Assembly (NCBI GenBank): GCA_016718565.1
Contig: JADKCZ010000005.1
Location: 62,001 to 126,000 of the forward strand
Source of the DNA: Anaeromyxobacter sp.
GTDB taxonomy: Bacteria; Myxococcota; Myxococcia; Myxococcales; Anaeromyxobacteraceae
DNA length: 64,000 nt
Direction: 5' to 3'
The first letter of the stretch is position 1; each line of letters opens with the position of its first letter. A program made the translations under genes and the position numbers. Below, piece by piece: positions 1-7,801 of the stretch. The notes under the pieces were generated by a model, which was not told where the DNA came from, ran no database searches, and saw only the letters and a program-made list of their open reading frames with translations.

Positions 1-1156
1 GGAAGAGCTGGATGGCCTCGGGCACCGGGATGTGGGCGGCGTTGAGCCCCCCCGCCACCGCCGCCGCGCCCAGGGCCCCGGCGGTGCAGCCGGCCAGCCC
101 CAGCAGCCCGGCCTCCAGCACGAAGAGCCAGAGCACCTTGCGGCGCTGCATGCCGATGGCCCTGAGGGTGCCGATCTCGCGGGTCCGCTCGCGGATGGCG
201 ATGGCCAGGGTGTTGAGGATGCCGATGATCACCACCACCATGAGGATGAAGACCAGCAGGCCGGTCAGCACCCGCAGGCCGAAGACCAGCTGCTTGAACT
301 GGCCCAGCTCGTCCTCCCAGGTGGTGACGTCGAGCTTCTGCCCGGTCCAGTCCTCGCTGGGCACGGTCTGGAAGAGCTTCATGTAGTAGGGCTGCGGGTC
401 CGGCTCCATGACCCGCCAGCCCTGCTCGGACAGCGCGGTGCGCAGGCGGGCCGCCACCTGCGGGGCCAGGGCCTGGTCCTTCAGGAACAGGTGGATGGCG
501 CCGGTGGTGGAGGGGGAGAGGCCGTAGAGGCTGCGCAGGGTGCCGGCCTGGATGAAGGCCGAGAAGCCGGAGAGCAGCCCCACGTTCTTCACCACCACCG
601 CCACCCGCACGTCCACGGTGTTGTTGACGCCGCGGTCGGTGGGGGCCGAGAGGGTGATGACGTCGCCGGCGGTGACCTTGAGCCGCTCGGCCTGGCCCTG
701 GAAGAGCAGCAGGGTGTCGGGCTGGGCCAGCTCGTCGAGCGAGCCGGCCAGGGGCTGCAGCACGCGCCGCACCGCCGGCTCGCTGGCGATGTCCACCCCG
801 CCCAGCACCAGGTCCATGGAGGCGCTGGGGGAGACCCCCTTGGCCCAGCCGCGCCCGCGCACCGTGAAGTAGTCGAGCTCGGGCACGGCCGCCCGGGTGG
901 CGGCCAGCACCTTCGGGTAGTCGGAGACCAGCGGCGCGGCCGAGCCGCTGGTCACCTTGAAGAAGCCGCCCACGTTGACGTGGCCGGTCATCAGGGTGGT
1001 GGCCGACTCGAGCATGGCGAACTCGATGCCGGCGGTGAGGGCCCCCAGCAGCACCAGCAGGCCGGTCACCGCCGCCAGGGCCCCGCCCAGGAAGAGGTTG
1101 CGCCGGGTGTGGCGGGTCAGGTTGCGGGCGGCGATGCGCAGGTCGACGAGGAGCAT
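1..1156 (-). CDS. ABC transporter permease, FtsX/MacB type (partial)
   Basis: This is the N-terminal 385 residues of a permease whose stop lies left of the window. The start is the ATG at 1156, giving MLLVDLRIAARNLTRHTRR. A first membrane segment (about residues 23-42) is followed by a periplasmic MacB-PCD-like region. A three-helix FtsX domain then begins at about residue 280 (LVFILMVVVIIGILNTLAIA) with the typical cytoplasmic signature EIGTLRAIG. It lies 14 bases after the stop of the second permease and on the same strand as the ATPase, so the three form one operon. Systems of this build (one ATPase, two FtsX-type permeases) extract lipoproteins from the inner membrane (LolCDE) or export small substrates (MacB). 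The substrate cannot be read from the sequence. Confidence 0.88.
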   Translation of the reverse strand, partial: MLLVDLRIAARNLTRHTRRNLFLGGALAAVTGLLVLLGALTAGIEFAMLESATTLMTGHVNVGGFFKVTSGSAAPLVSDYPKVLAATRAAVPELDYFTVRGRGWAKGVSPSASMDLVLGGVDIASEPAVRRVLQPLAGSLDELAQPDTLLLFQGQAERLKVTAGDVITLSAPTDRGVNNTVDVRVAVVVKNVGLLSGFSAFIQAGTLRSLYGLSPSTTGAIHLFLKDQALAPQVAARLRTALSEQGWRVMEPDPQPYYMKLFQTVPSEDWTGQKLDVTTWEDELGQFKQLVFGLRVLTGLLVFILMVVVIIGILNTLAIAIRERTREIGTLRAIGMQRRKVLWLFVLEAGLLGLAGCTAGALGAAAVAGGLNAAHIPVPEAIQLF

Positions 1157-1170
1157 GGCGGGGGCCGCTT

Positions 1171-3360
1171 TCAGTCGTCGGAGGCCATCGCCTCGACGGG
1201 CGTGACCCGCATGGCGATGAGGGCCGGGTAGAGGCCGGAGAGGACGCTGACGCCCAGCACCAGCAGGAGGGAGGCGGCCACGCTGGCGCCGCCCATGCGC
1301 GGCAGGAGCGCCGGCCCGGAGAAGAGGAAGAAGAGCAGGTCGGTGGAGGCCGGGATGCCGCCGAAGGCCCGCATGAGCGCCACCACCCCGGCGCCCAGCG
1401 CCGCGCCGCCCAGCCCGAAGACCAGCCCCACCGCGGCGATCTCCACCAGCAGCATCACCACCACGAAGCGGCGCTGCGCCCCGATGGCCCGCATGGTGCC
1501 GATCTCCTTGACCCGCTGCAGCGCCGCCATGACCATGGCGTTGTTGATGATGACCAGCGCGATGGCGAAGAAGATCACCACCGAGGTGTAGAGCACCACC
1601 CGGAGCACGGTGACGAACTGGCCCACGAAGCCGGAGGCGGTCTGCCAGTCCACCACCGTGAGCCCCAGGCCGGCCGCGTCGGCGGCCGCCTGCACGTCCC
1701 GGCGGGTGGCCTCCAGGCGGGCGGGGTCGTGCAGCAGGATGGCGGCGTTGAGGGCCACCCCCCGGTCGATCTCCTCCTGGGTGTAGACCCGCCCGGCCAG
1801 CGCCTCGGCGGCCTGGCGCTTGGCCGCCACCCCGGACAGCAGCGCCCCCTCGTCGATGTCCACCTGGCGGGCCTGGTCCGGGGCCGGCCCGGCGGCGCCG
1901 CCGAAGAGGGCCGCCTCGGCCTCCTCGCGCGAGAGCTGGCGCGCCCCCTGGGCGGCCCGCAGGCCGGCCAGCTCGTCGGCCTTGTCCTTGGTGAGGTAGC
2001 CGTACAGGTCGCGGAAGGACTGCAGGTCCATCACGCTGGTGGTGCCGGCGATGCCCGACTTCTCGATCCCCTTGAACTGGATGAAGCCGTAGACCTTGAC
2101 GTTCACCGAGTTGAAGGCGCCGGTCTTGCCGGGGGCCTTGATGGTGATGACGTCGCCGACGCTGATCTGGTAGAGGCGCAGCAGCGGCGCCAGCTCGCGG
2201 TAGAAGAGGTCGTGGCGCTGGTCGAAGCTGGCGTCGTCCACGTCGAAGAGCCGCGCCAGCAGCGCCGGCAGCGCCTCGTCGTCCGGCGCGCCCAGGGCCG
2301 ACCGGAGCCGCGCCGCCGCCACCTCGGCCTGCAGCGGATCGAGCTGCAGCAGGATCTCGCGGCTGCGCCCCTGCAGCTCCTTCTTCCAGCGCTGCAGCTC
2401 CTCGTCCTTGGCCAGGGTGCGCCCGAAGCGGTCGCGGGCGTCCTTGATCTGGTCGAGGCGCCGGGCGTTCTTCAGCTTGAGCCACTCCTCGGCGTACTGC
2501 TTGCCGAGCAGGATGCCGCGCTGGCCCGGCGGCACCACCTGGCCCTCGGCGATCTCGGCCAGCTCGAAGGCCTTCATGAAGGCGTCCACGTCGGTGCCGA
2601 CGTAGCGGATGAAGGTGAAGGCCGAGTCCATGGCCAGCGGGGCGATGCGGTTCTCCAGGAACTCCAGCGCCGGCAGCGGGTCGGCCTCGAAGCCCTCCCA
2701 GAAGGCCGGCGCCACCGCCTGGTCCAGCCAGGCCTTCTGCTGCTGGCGCTCCGGCCAGTCGGGCCCGTCCTGGTCCACCAGCACGCGGGCCTGGGCCAGC
2801 TCCTCGCCGAGCAGCCCCACCATGCGCCGCAGGTGGGCCTGCCTGGCCCGCCAGGCCCGCAGCGCCTCCGGCCCGCGGTCGCCGCCCTCGACGCGGCGGG
2901 TGTCGGCCCGCAGCTTCTCCAGGGTCACGTCGAAGGCGTTGCCGGTGGCCACCATGGCCTGGTCGATGCCCATGGGCACCACCATCCGCACGTTGGGCAC
3001 GGCCAGCAGCGCCGCCTTGACCCGGGCGAAGTCCTCGATGGGGTCGAGCAGCGACTCCCCGCGCAGCCCGCCGTAGAGCTCGAGCTGCCCCTCCGAGGAC
3101 CGGTTGAAGACCTGCAGCTGGCCGCCCAGCGACCCCTGGATGGAGGTGCGCATGCCGCGGTCGATGGAGTCCATCACCGAGGCGCCCACCACCACGATGA
3201 GCGAGCCGGCCAGGACGATGAGGCCGATGATGACGGTGCGGGCGCGGCTGGCCAGCAGGTTGCGCCCGGCGATGCGCAGGAGGACGCGCGCGGCGTCGCC
3301 GCTCCGGCGCGGCCGGTCGCCCGGCGGCGCCGCGGCGGGGCGGGCGGGGGGCGCGGTCAC
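1171..3360 (-). CDS. ABC transporter permease, FtsX/MacB type
   Basis: This 729-residue permease starts at a GTG whose bases overlap the stop of the ATPase gene (GTGA, 3357-3360), so the two are translationally coupled. After one N-terminal membrane helix (about residues 40-60, IIGLIVLAGSLIVVVGASV) comes a very long soluble periplasmic domain of about 500 residues, rich in charged, Gln and Arg helices. The FtsX domain follows, with three helices and the KEIGTMRAIGAQRR signature, and the protein ends in EAMASDD. LolC/E-type proteins are usually about 400 residues, so the periplasmic domain here is roughly twice the normal size and may contact a particular substrate or envelope partner. The fold assignment is good; the substrate is unknown. 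Confidence 0.88.
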   Translation of the reverse strand: MTAPPARPAAAPPGDRPRRSGDAARVLLRIAGRNLLASRARTVIIGLIVLAGSLIVVVGASVMDSIDRGMRTSIQGSLGGQLQVFNRSSEGQLELYGGLRGESLLDPIEDFARVKAALLAVPNVRMVVPMGIDQAMVATGNAFDVTLEKLRADTRRVEGGDRGPEALRAWRARQAHLRRMVGLLGEELAQARVLVDQDGPDWPERQQQKAWLDQAVAPAFWEGFEADPLPALEFLENRIAPLAMDSAFTFIRYVGTDVDAFMKAFELAEIAEGQVVPPGQRGILLGKQYAEEWLKLKNARRLDQIKDARDRFGRTLAKDEELQRWKKELQGRSREILLQLDPLQAEVAAARLRSALGAPDDEALPALLARLFDVDDASFDQRHDLFYRELAPLLRLYQISVGDVITIKAPGKTGAFNSVNVKVYGFIQFKGIEKSGIAGTTSVMDLQSFRDLYGYLTKDKADELAGLRAAQGARQLSREEAEAALFGGAAGPAPDQARQVDIDEGALLSGVAAKRQAAEALAGRVYTQEEIDRGVALNAAILLHDPARLEATRRDVQAAADAAGLGLTVVDWQTASGFVGQFVTVLRVVLYTSVVIFFAIALVIINNAMVMAALQRVKEIGTMRAIGAQRRFVVVMLLVEIAAVGLVFGLGGAALGAGVVALMRAFGGIPASTDLLFFLFSGPALLPRMGGASVAASLLLVLGVSVLSGLYPALIAMRVTPVEAMASDD

Positions 3361-4073
3361 GCCGGGCTCCCGGCGGCCTGGACGCCTCCCACCACCTCGC
3401 GCGCCGCCACCTGCCCGTCGGCGATGCGCACGATGGCGCTGGCGTGGGCCATCACCTTGGGGTCGTGGGTGGAGAAGACGAAGGTGGTGCCGTCCTTGCG
3501 GTTGAGGTCCCGCATCAGGTCGATGATGTTCTGCCCGGTCACCGAGTCGAGGTTGGCGGTGGGCTCGTCGGCCAGCACCAGGGCCGGCCGGGTCACCAGG
3601 GCGCGCGCCACCGCGACCCGCTGCCGCTGCCCGCCGGAGAGCTCGCTGGGCCGGTGCCGGCCGTAGGCCCCCAGCCCCACCGCCTCCAGCAGCCCGGCCA
3701 CCCGCTCGCGCCGCGCCGGCGCGGCCAGCCCGCCCTGCAGGAGCAGCGGGAACTCGACGTTCTGGAAGACCGAGAGCACCTGCACCAGGTTGAAGCTCTG
3801 GAAGATGAAGCCGATCTGGTGGAGGCGCAGGTCGGTCAGGTCCCGCTCCGAGAGCGCCGCGGTGTCCTGCCCGCCCACCAGCACCACCCCGGCGGTGGGC
3901 GTGTCGACGCAGCCGATGAGGTTGAGCAGGGTGGTCTTGCCGGAGCCGGAGGGGCCGGCGATGGAGAGGAACTCGCCCTGCTCCACCTCCAGCGACACGC
4001 CGCGCAGGGCGTGCACCTGGGTCTTGCCCAGCAGGTAGTCCTTGGTGACGTCGCGCACCGAGATGATCGACAT
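3357..4073 (-). CDS. ABC transporter ATP-binding protein (LolD/MacB type)
   Basis: This 238-residue nucleotide-binding subunit starts at an ATG. The Walker A motif GPSGSGKTT is at residues 40-48, the Q-loop at FIFQSFNL, the ABC signature LSGGQ at 145-149, Walker B at LVLADEPT and the H-loop at STHD. The length matches LolD/MacB-type ATPases. It is the first gene of a three-gene operon with the two FtsX-type permeases and is transcribed away from a MarR-family regulator across a 154-base gap holding a palindrome. It should power the extraction or export done by the permeases. Regulation of the operon by the neighbouring MarR protein is inferred from the divergent layout. Confidence 0.93.
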   Translation of the reverse strand: MSIISVRDVTKDYLLGKTQVHALRGVSLEVEQGEFLSIAGPSGSGKTTLLNLIGCVDTPTAGVVLVGGQDTAALSERDLTDLRLHQIGFIFQSFNLVQVLSVFQNVEFPLLLQGGLAAPARRERVAGLLEAVGLGAYGRHRPSELSGGQRQRVAVARALVTRPALVLADEPTANLDSVTGQNIIDLMRDLNRKDGTTFVFSTHDPKVMAHASAIVRIADGQVAAREVVGGVQAAGSPA

Positions 4074-4136
4074 GTGGCTGCCTCCCTGATCCCGCGCCCG
4101 CCGCGCCGGGCGGGGTCCGGCCCGGCCGGGGGCCCC

Positions 4137-4167
4137 TTGCGGCGCCGGCCGCCCGGGCTGCTATACT
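4137..4167 (+). promoter_or_regulatory. candidate sigma-70 promoter of the MarR gene
   Basis: TTGCGG (4137-4142) and TATACT (4162-4167) resemble -35 and -10 boxes, with a rather long 19-base spacer. Transcription would start near 4174, just before the palindrome at 4185-4197, which fits autorepression by the MarR product. The -10 box is one of the few AT-rich hexamers nearby. Confidence 0.45.
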
Positions 4168-4184
4168 TCTCAGTGGCTGATTAA

Positions 4185-4197
4185 CTTAGCTGCTAAG
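4185..4197. promoter_or_regulatory. palindromic operator, probable MarR binding site
   Basis: CTTAGC-T-GCTAAG is a perfect 6-1-6 inverted repeat in a locally AT-rich patch between the divergent ABC operon and the MarR gene. MarR dimers bind such short palindromes. It sits just downstream of the likely start of the marR transcript and could also cover the start of the leftward operon transcript. Confidence 0.6.
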
Positions 4198-4227
4198 ACA
4201 TTCTCGATCTAGGTCGACCCCGCCGAC

Positions 4228-4854
4228 ATGTCAAGTGACAGCCTCGTTCCCCCGCCCGGCCCGGACCACCTCCTGCTGGTGCTGCAGCAGCTCGGCGAGG
4301 CGGCCGGGCTCTACCAGCAGGTCATCGCCGACCGGCTGGGGCTGACCCGCACCGACCTGGAGGTGCTGTCCCTGGTGGGCCTGCGCGGGGCCCGGACGGC
4401 GGGGCAGCTGGCCGAGGCCACCGGCCTGACCACCGGCGCGGTCACCGGGGTCATCGACCGGCTGGAGCGGGCCGGCTACGCGCGCCGCGCTCCCCACCCG
4501 GGCGACCGGCGTCGCGTCATGGTGGCGCTGGTGCCCGAGCGGCTGCTGCCGGTGCTGCGCGTCCACGAGCCCCTGCACACCGCGGTGCACGCCCTCGACG
4601 CCGGCTTCGGGCCGGCCCAGCGCGCCGTCATCGCCGACTACGTGATGCGGGCCTCGGCCATCTTCCGGGCCGAGGCGCTCCGCCTGCGCGCCGAGGCGGC
4701 CTTCGCCCCGCGGCGAGGCCTCACTCGTCCTGGCGCGCCACGCCCACCGCGAACCCACCAGGCTCCTCCTCGACGGCGTGCACCAGCCACGGCCGGCAGC
4801 AGACCGGGCAGTCCTCCACGTAGGTCTGCGACTCGCCCCCCGAGGGGTCGATGA
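4228..4854 (+). CDS. MarR-family transcriptional regulator
   Basis: The first 150 or so residues form a winged-helix MarR domain: a helical dimer region, then LTRTDLEVLSLVG, a recognition helix around TAGQLAEATGLTTGAVTGVI, and a wing ending in HPGDRRRVMVAL. MarR proteins usually repress a neighbouring transport operon and release DNA on binding a small ligand; here the divergent Lol/MacB-type ABC operon is the obvious target. From about residue 160 the protein turns into a Pro/Arg-rich tail that is antisense to the convergent Cys-rich gene (4721-4903). That tail looks non-conserved, so the real stop context or the end of the reading frame may be disturbed. The ATG at 4228 is the natural start. 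Confidence 0.85.
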   Translation: MSSDSLVPPPGPDHLLLVLQQLGEAAGLYQQVIADRLGLTRTDLEVLSLVGLRGARTAGQLAEATGLTTGAVTGVIDRLERAGYARRAPHPGDRRRVMVALVPERLLPVLRVHEPLHTAVHALDAGFGPAQRAVIADYVMRASAIFRAEALRLRAEAAFAPRRGLTRPGAPRPPRTHQAPPRRRAPATAGSRPGSPPRRSATRPPRGR

Positions 4855-4903
4855 AGATGGTGACCACCTCACCGCAGTAGGGGCACTCCACGTCGAAGTC
4901 CAC
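4721..4903 (-). CDS. CPXCG-motif small cysteine-rich protein
   Basis: This 60-residue protein starts at a GTG (4901-4903) and has two CxxC pairs, CPYCG near the N-terminus and CPVCC around residue 32, separated by an acidic stretch. The layout matches the CPXCG family of small cysteine-rich proteins found widely in proteobacteria and predicted to bind zinc. No function is established. TAGACT lies six bases before the start codon and could be a -10 box, in which case the message would be nearly leaderless. The gene overlaps the 3' end of the convergent MarR frame; the conserved cysteine motif favours this strand as the real coding strand there. Confidence 0.8.
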   Translation of the reverse strand: MDFDVECPYCGEVVTIFIDPSGGESQTYVEDCPVCCRPWLVHAVEEEPGGFAVGVARQDE

Positions 4904-5019
4904 GCCGGCAGTCTACCCCTGGCCACCCGCGGCGGGCCGCCGTCACCGCGCACCACCCCGCCCGGGCCGCTCCGCCCGGCGGCTTCCGGCCGCGGCCGCT
5001 TGGCACTACATTCGACCCC

Positions 5020-5688
5020 GTGAAGAAGAAGCCCTTCCACGCCCCCTTCGAGAAGCTGGCCGGCCTGAAGAAGGCGCTGGAGGCGCCGGCGCCCAGGGTG
5101 AAGCCCGCGCCGCCGCGGCCGCTCCCGCCGCCGCCGCCGCGCGAGCGGAGCGAGGCCGAGCTGTGGGCCGAGGCCACCGCCGGCGCACGCCAGGTGGATC
5201 CGGGGCCCGGGCTGGCCGCCCCGCCCACCCCGCGAGGCCCGCCCGAGCAGATCTGGTACGCCGACCTCGACGCGGTGGACGCGCTGCGGGCCCTGGTGAG
5301 CGGCGACGCCCCCTTCGACATCGCCGACGGCGACGAGTTCATCGAGGGCAAGGTGGCCGGCCTGGACGCCGGCGTCATGAAGAAGCTGCGGCGCGGCGAC
5401 TACGCCGTGCAGGGCCACCTCGACCTGCACGGGCAGACCCGCGAGGAGGCCAAGCGGGCGGTGGAGCTCTTCCTGCGGGACTCCCGCCGCAGCGGGAAGC
5501 GCTGCGTGGTGCTGGTGCACGGGCGGGGGCTCCACTCGCGCGACCAGCTGCCGGTCCTGAAGGAGGCGCTGCGGACCTGGCTCGGCCAGGGGCGCTTCGC
5601 CAGGCACGCCCTGGCCTTCTCCACGGCCCGGCCGGCCGACGGCGGCAGCGGGGCGGTCTACGTGCTGCTGCGCCGGCCAGGGCGCTGA
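5020..5688 (+). CDS. Smr/MutS2-type domain protein (putative endonuclease)
   Basis: This 222-residue protein starts at a GTG. The N-terminal 100 residues are Pro/Lys/Arg-rich and probably disordered. The C-terminal half is a Smr domain: DLHG at about residue 131, the HGRGLHS motif at about 167, then a conserved LGQGRFARHALAFSTARPADGGSGAVYV core. Stand-alone Smr proteins (YdaL/YbgL-like) have nicking nuclease activity, and some act on RNA or ribosomes; which one applies here is unknown. No clear Shine-Dalgarno precedes the GTG. The stop is followed at once by a GGGGTC hexamer array. Confidence 0.88.
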   Translation: MKKKPFHAPFEKLAGLKKALEAPAPRVKPAPPRPLPPPPPRERSEAELWAEATAGARQVDPGPGLAAPPTPRGPPEQIWYADLDAVDALRALVSGDAPFDIADGDEFIEGKVAGLDAGVMKKLRRGDYAVQGHLDLHGQTREEAKRAVELFLRDSRRSGKRCVVLVHGRGLHSRDQLPVLKEALRTWLGQGRFARHALAFSTARPADGGSGAVYVLLRRPGR

Positions 5689-5689
5689 G

Positions 5690-5728
5690 GGTCGGGGTCG
5701 GGGTCGGGGTCGGGGTCGAGGTCGGGGT
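5690..5728 (+). repeat. GGGGTC hexamer array, intergenic
   Basis: About six tandem copies of GGGGTC, one of them GAGGTC, start two bases after the Smr stop codon. The same hexamer family recurs near 19.9, 36.3-36.5, 37.4-37.5, 41.1-41.3 and 59.5 kb. Confidence 0.85.
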
Positions 5729-5850
5729 GCCGCCGTGGCCCTGCGGGTACCCGGGAGTCACGCCGGACCCTGATCGCACACCCCCAGCGGGGTTCAGCGC
5801 AGCGTCCGGGCCGACTTTTCGCGTCACGTCTCGACTCCTGGTCGGTCCAA

Positions 5851-6249
5851 GTGATCGTGGGCACCTCTGCAAAGAAGGCCGGGCTGGACCGGCGCTCCCT
5901 CTGGATCGGCGACCCCTTCGACCCCGAGTTCGAGTGGCGCCGGGCGCAGCCCCGGCGGCCCACCCCGCGCGCCATCTCCGACCTGCCCCCCTCCGACCGG
6001 CTCTGGCAGGCGCTGGGGCGCCGCTTCGAGCAGGGCCACCTGGCCGCGCGGCTCACCGAGCTCGACGACTGGATTGGCCTCGCCACGCGGCGTGAGCTGG
6101 ACGCGCTGGTGGAGGAGACCTTCGCCGGCGTGGACGACCCGGCGCTCCCCGAGCTGCGCCGGGTGGTGCGCAGCCTCGACCACCGGACCATCTACTACCT
6201 GGTGGCCGCCCGCTCCGGCCGGCCGCGCCGCTCCGAGGGGGCCCCGTGA
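5851..6249 (+). CDS. conserved hypothetical protein
   Basis: This is a 132-residue soluble protein starting at a GTG. It is rich in Arg, Trp and acidic residues, with a helical C-terminal half (LDALVEETFAGVDDPALPEL then RRVVRSLDHRTIYYLVAARS). No signal peptide, membrane segment or recognisable catalytic motif is seen. Its stop overlaps the start of the next gene (GTGA at 6246-6249), so the two are co-translated. Codon use matches neighbouring genes, supporting it as real. I do not recognise the family. Confidence 0.7.
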   Translation: MIVGTSAKKAGLDRRSLWIGDPFDPEFEWRRAQPRRPTPRAISDLPPSDRLWQALGRRFEQGHLAARLTELDDWIGLATRRELDALVEETFAGVDDPALPELRRVVRSLDHRTIYYLVAARSGRPRRSEGAP

Positions 6250-6470
6250 CCCCCTCGACCATCCACCGGCCGCTGCCGTCCATCGTGGTGGAGCTCGGCC
6301 GGGTGCCCGAGGTGGACCTGCGCGCGGGGCTCGGGGGGCGCCGCTTCGAAGAGCTGGTGCGGTCCGGGACCCTCCTCCCCCCGCAGGCCCGGCCGCGGCC
6401 GAGCCCGCTCTGGCTGGCTGCCCTGGCCGCCGCGCTGCTGCTGGCCGCGGCGGCCTTCCTGGCGCGCTGA
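6246..6470 (+). CDS. small tail-anchored membrane protein, unknown
   Basis: This 74-residue protein begins at a GTG that overlaps the stop of the preceding gene by four bases. The first 50 residues are soluble (VVELGRVPEVDLRAGLGGRR). One membrane helix, PLWLAALAAALLLAAAAFLA, fills the C-terminus and ends in a single Arg. The topology suggests a tail-anchored inner-membrane protein with a cytoplasmic head. Coupling to the upstream hypothetical protein suggests they work together; the function is unknown. Confidence 0.65.
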   Translation: MTPSTIHRPLPSIVVELGRVPEVDLRAGLGGRRFEELVRSGTLLPPQARPRPSPLWLAALAAALLLAAAAFLAR

Positions 6471-6531
6471 CCTCGGCCCGCGCGCGGTCCGGTTCACCGG
6501 GCGCCGCGGGCGTGGCGAGCCACCTCGCCGA

Positions 6532-6882
6532 TCACTCCGCCTCGTCCTGCGAGCTGGGCGCCAGCCAGAGCCGGTCCAGCCAGCTGGCGTCGCGCGCCTC
6601 TCCCCGCCCGTCGTCGCGCTCCGGCCGCGGCAGGGCCGAGACCACCGCCAGCACCACCGAGGCCAGCGGCAGCCCCCAGAAGGCCAGGGGGGCGATGGCC
6701 CCGAGGGCGTGCCAGAGCGTGGCGTCCGTGCCCGGCTGGATGAGGGCGCGCCCGTGGGTGGCGAGCGGCCAGGCGAGGAAGCCCGCCAGCACCAGGAGGG
6801 CCGCCTGGGTCAGGCCGGCGAGGCGGGCGCCGCCACCTGGGCTGGCGTCTCGGAAGGGCGACGGCGATCGGCTCGGGCGCAT
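6532..6882 (-). CDS. small two-helix membrane protein, unknown
   Basis: From the ATG at 6882, preceded by an AGGGAGAGG ribosome-binding site, this encodes about 116 residues. There are two membrane helices, roughly residues 20-42 (LTQAALLVLAGFLAWPLA) and 58-82 (GAIAPLAFWGLPLASVVLAV), followed by a charged cytoplasmic tail ending SSQDEAE. An upstream in-frame extension exists but has no ribosome-binding site and crosses the structured intergenic region, so I reject it. It is divergent from the sigma-factor gene at 7229. The family is not recognised. Confidence 0.7.
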   Translation of the reverse strand: MRPSRSPSPFRDASPGGGARLAGLTQAALLVLAGFLAWPLATHGRALIQPGTDATLWHALGAIAPLAFWGLPLASVVLAVVSALPRPERDDGRGEARDASWLDRLWLAPSSQDEAE

Positions 6883-7228
6883 GCAGACCTCTCCCTGGTT
6901 GCGGCGACCCGCCGGGGCTGACCCGGCCGCGCCGGTCCGGATCACCCGGACGCAGAGGAGACAGCGCGGCGGGCCGGTCGTGACGCCGCAGGTCGGCGCG
7001 CCGGTGGGAGTCGGCCTGTTTTTTCGCCTGCGACCGCCCCGGCCGGTCACACCTGGCCGGCTGGGCGGTCTACCTATCGAGCCCGGGGGGGCTTGGCTCA
7101 CCCGGTCGCGTGGCGGGGAGCCGCCTGAAGCGCCGGAGGTCCGGATCCTTCCAGGGAGACCGGGCCCCCGGCGCTTCTCTTTTTCAGGCCCCACTCCCCC
7201 CCTGTCCGTCCTGCGGGTACCATGCGGC
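6883..7228. other. 346-base divergent intergenic region with strong secondary structure
   Basis: The gap separates the membrane-protein gene (minus) from the sigma-factor gene (plus). It holds a T6 run at about 7019-7024 within a GTCG...GCGAC inverted context, several G/C-rich inverted repeats, and a terminator-like hairpin just before the sigma gene (7127-7184). No reading frame here looks coding. Both genes must take their promoters from this interval, and the structure on the plus strand suggests a long regulated leader. Confidence 0.5.
7127..7184 (+). terminator. intrinsic terminator or attenuator-like hairpin before the sigma gene
   Basis: GAAGCGCCGG (7127-7136) pairs perfectly with CCGGCGCTTC (7168-7177), and TCTTTTT follows immediately (7178-7184). 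The loop is 31 bases and holds a smaller GGTCCGGATCC inverted repeat. It lies 45 bases upstream of the ATG at 7229 with no plus-strand gene just upstream, so it is better placed for attenuation of the sigma gene than for ending an upstream operon. Its position upstream of the coding start is directly visible; the role is inferred. Confidence 0.55.
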
Positions 7229-7801
7229 ATGGTGTCGCTCGAGGCCAAGGTCAAGGTGCTCCTCCTCGCGGGGGACCGGCGGGGCGCCGCCTCCGAGGCG
7301 ATCCGCGGGCTGGGCCCCAAGGTGCTCGGCTACCTGCGCTCCATCCTGCGCAACGACGAGGACGCCGCCGACGCCTTCAGCCACTTCGCCGAGGACCTGT
7401 GGAAGGGCATCGGCGGGTTCCGCGGCGAGTCGTCGCTCAAGACCTGGGCCTACAAGCTGGCCTGGTGCTCCGCCATGCACATCCGCTCCGACGCCTGGAA
7501 GCGGCTGGGGCGGCGGCTGGAGACCGGCGAGGCCTCGCAGCTGGCGGCCGAGGTGCGGACCAAGTCGGTGGTGCGCGACGAGCGGCAGCGGCTCTCGCTG
7601 GAGCGGCTGCGCGAGGCGCTCTCCGCCGAGGAGCAGACCCTGCTCTTCCTGCGCCTGGACCAGCAGCTGGAGTGGAGCGAGGTGGCCGAGGTGCTCTCGG
7701 CCGGGGGGCCGGTGGTCGAGGCGGCCGCCCTGCGGAAGCGCTACGAGCGGCTGAAGGAGCGGCTCGCCAAGCTGGCCAGGGAGCAGGGGTTGACGGACTA
7801 G
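7229..7801 (+). CDS. ECF-like RNA polymerase sigma factor (paralogue 1)
   Basis: This protein of about 190 residues starts at the ATG at 7229. The N-terminal part resembles sigma region 2 (LRNDEDAADAFSHFAEDLWKG, then SLKTWAYKLAWCSAMHI). After a charged linker the C-terminal half resembles region 4 (EEQTLLFLRLDQQLEWSEVA, then AALRKRYERLKERL). It is closely related to the convergent gene at 7798-8364. No anti-sigma factor is adjacent, although the divergent two-helix membrane protein could be one by position only. A terminator-like hairpin precedes the gene. Target promoters are unknown. Confidence 0.82.
   Translation: MVSLEAKVKVLLLAGDRRGAASEAIRGLGPKVLGYLRSILRNDEDAADAFSHFAEDLWKGIGGFRGESSLKTWAYKLAWCSAMHIRSDAWKRLGRRLETGEASQLAAEVRTKSVVRDERQRLSLERLREALSAEEQTLLFLRLDQQLEWSEVAEVLSAGGPVVEAAALRKRYERLKERLAKLAREQGLTD

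Noticed and set aside
7127..7160. tRNA-like T-arm (GGAGG-TCCGGAT-CCTTC) on the plus strand
   Set aside because: No matching acceptor, D-arm or anticodon arm could be folded around it; the sequence is better explained by the terminator-like hairpin.
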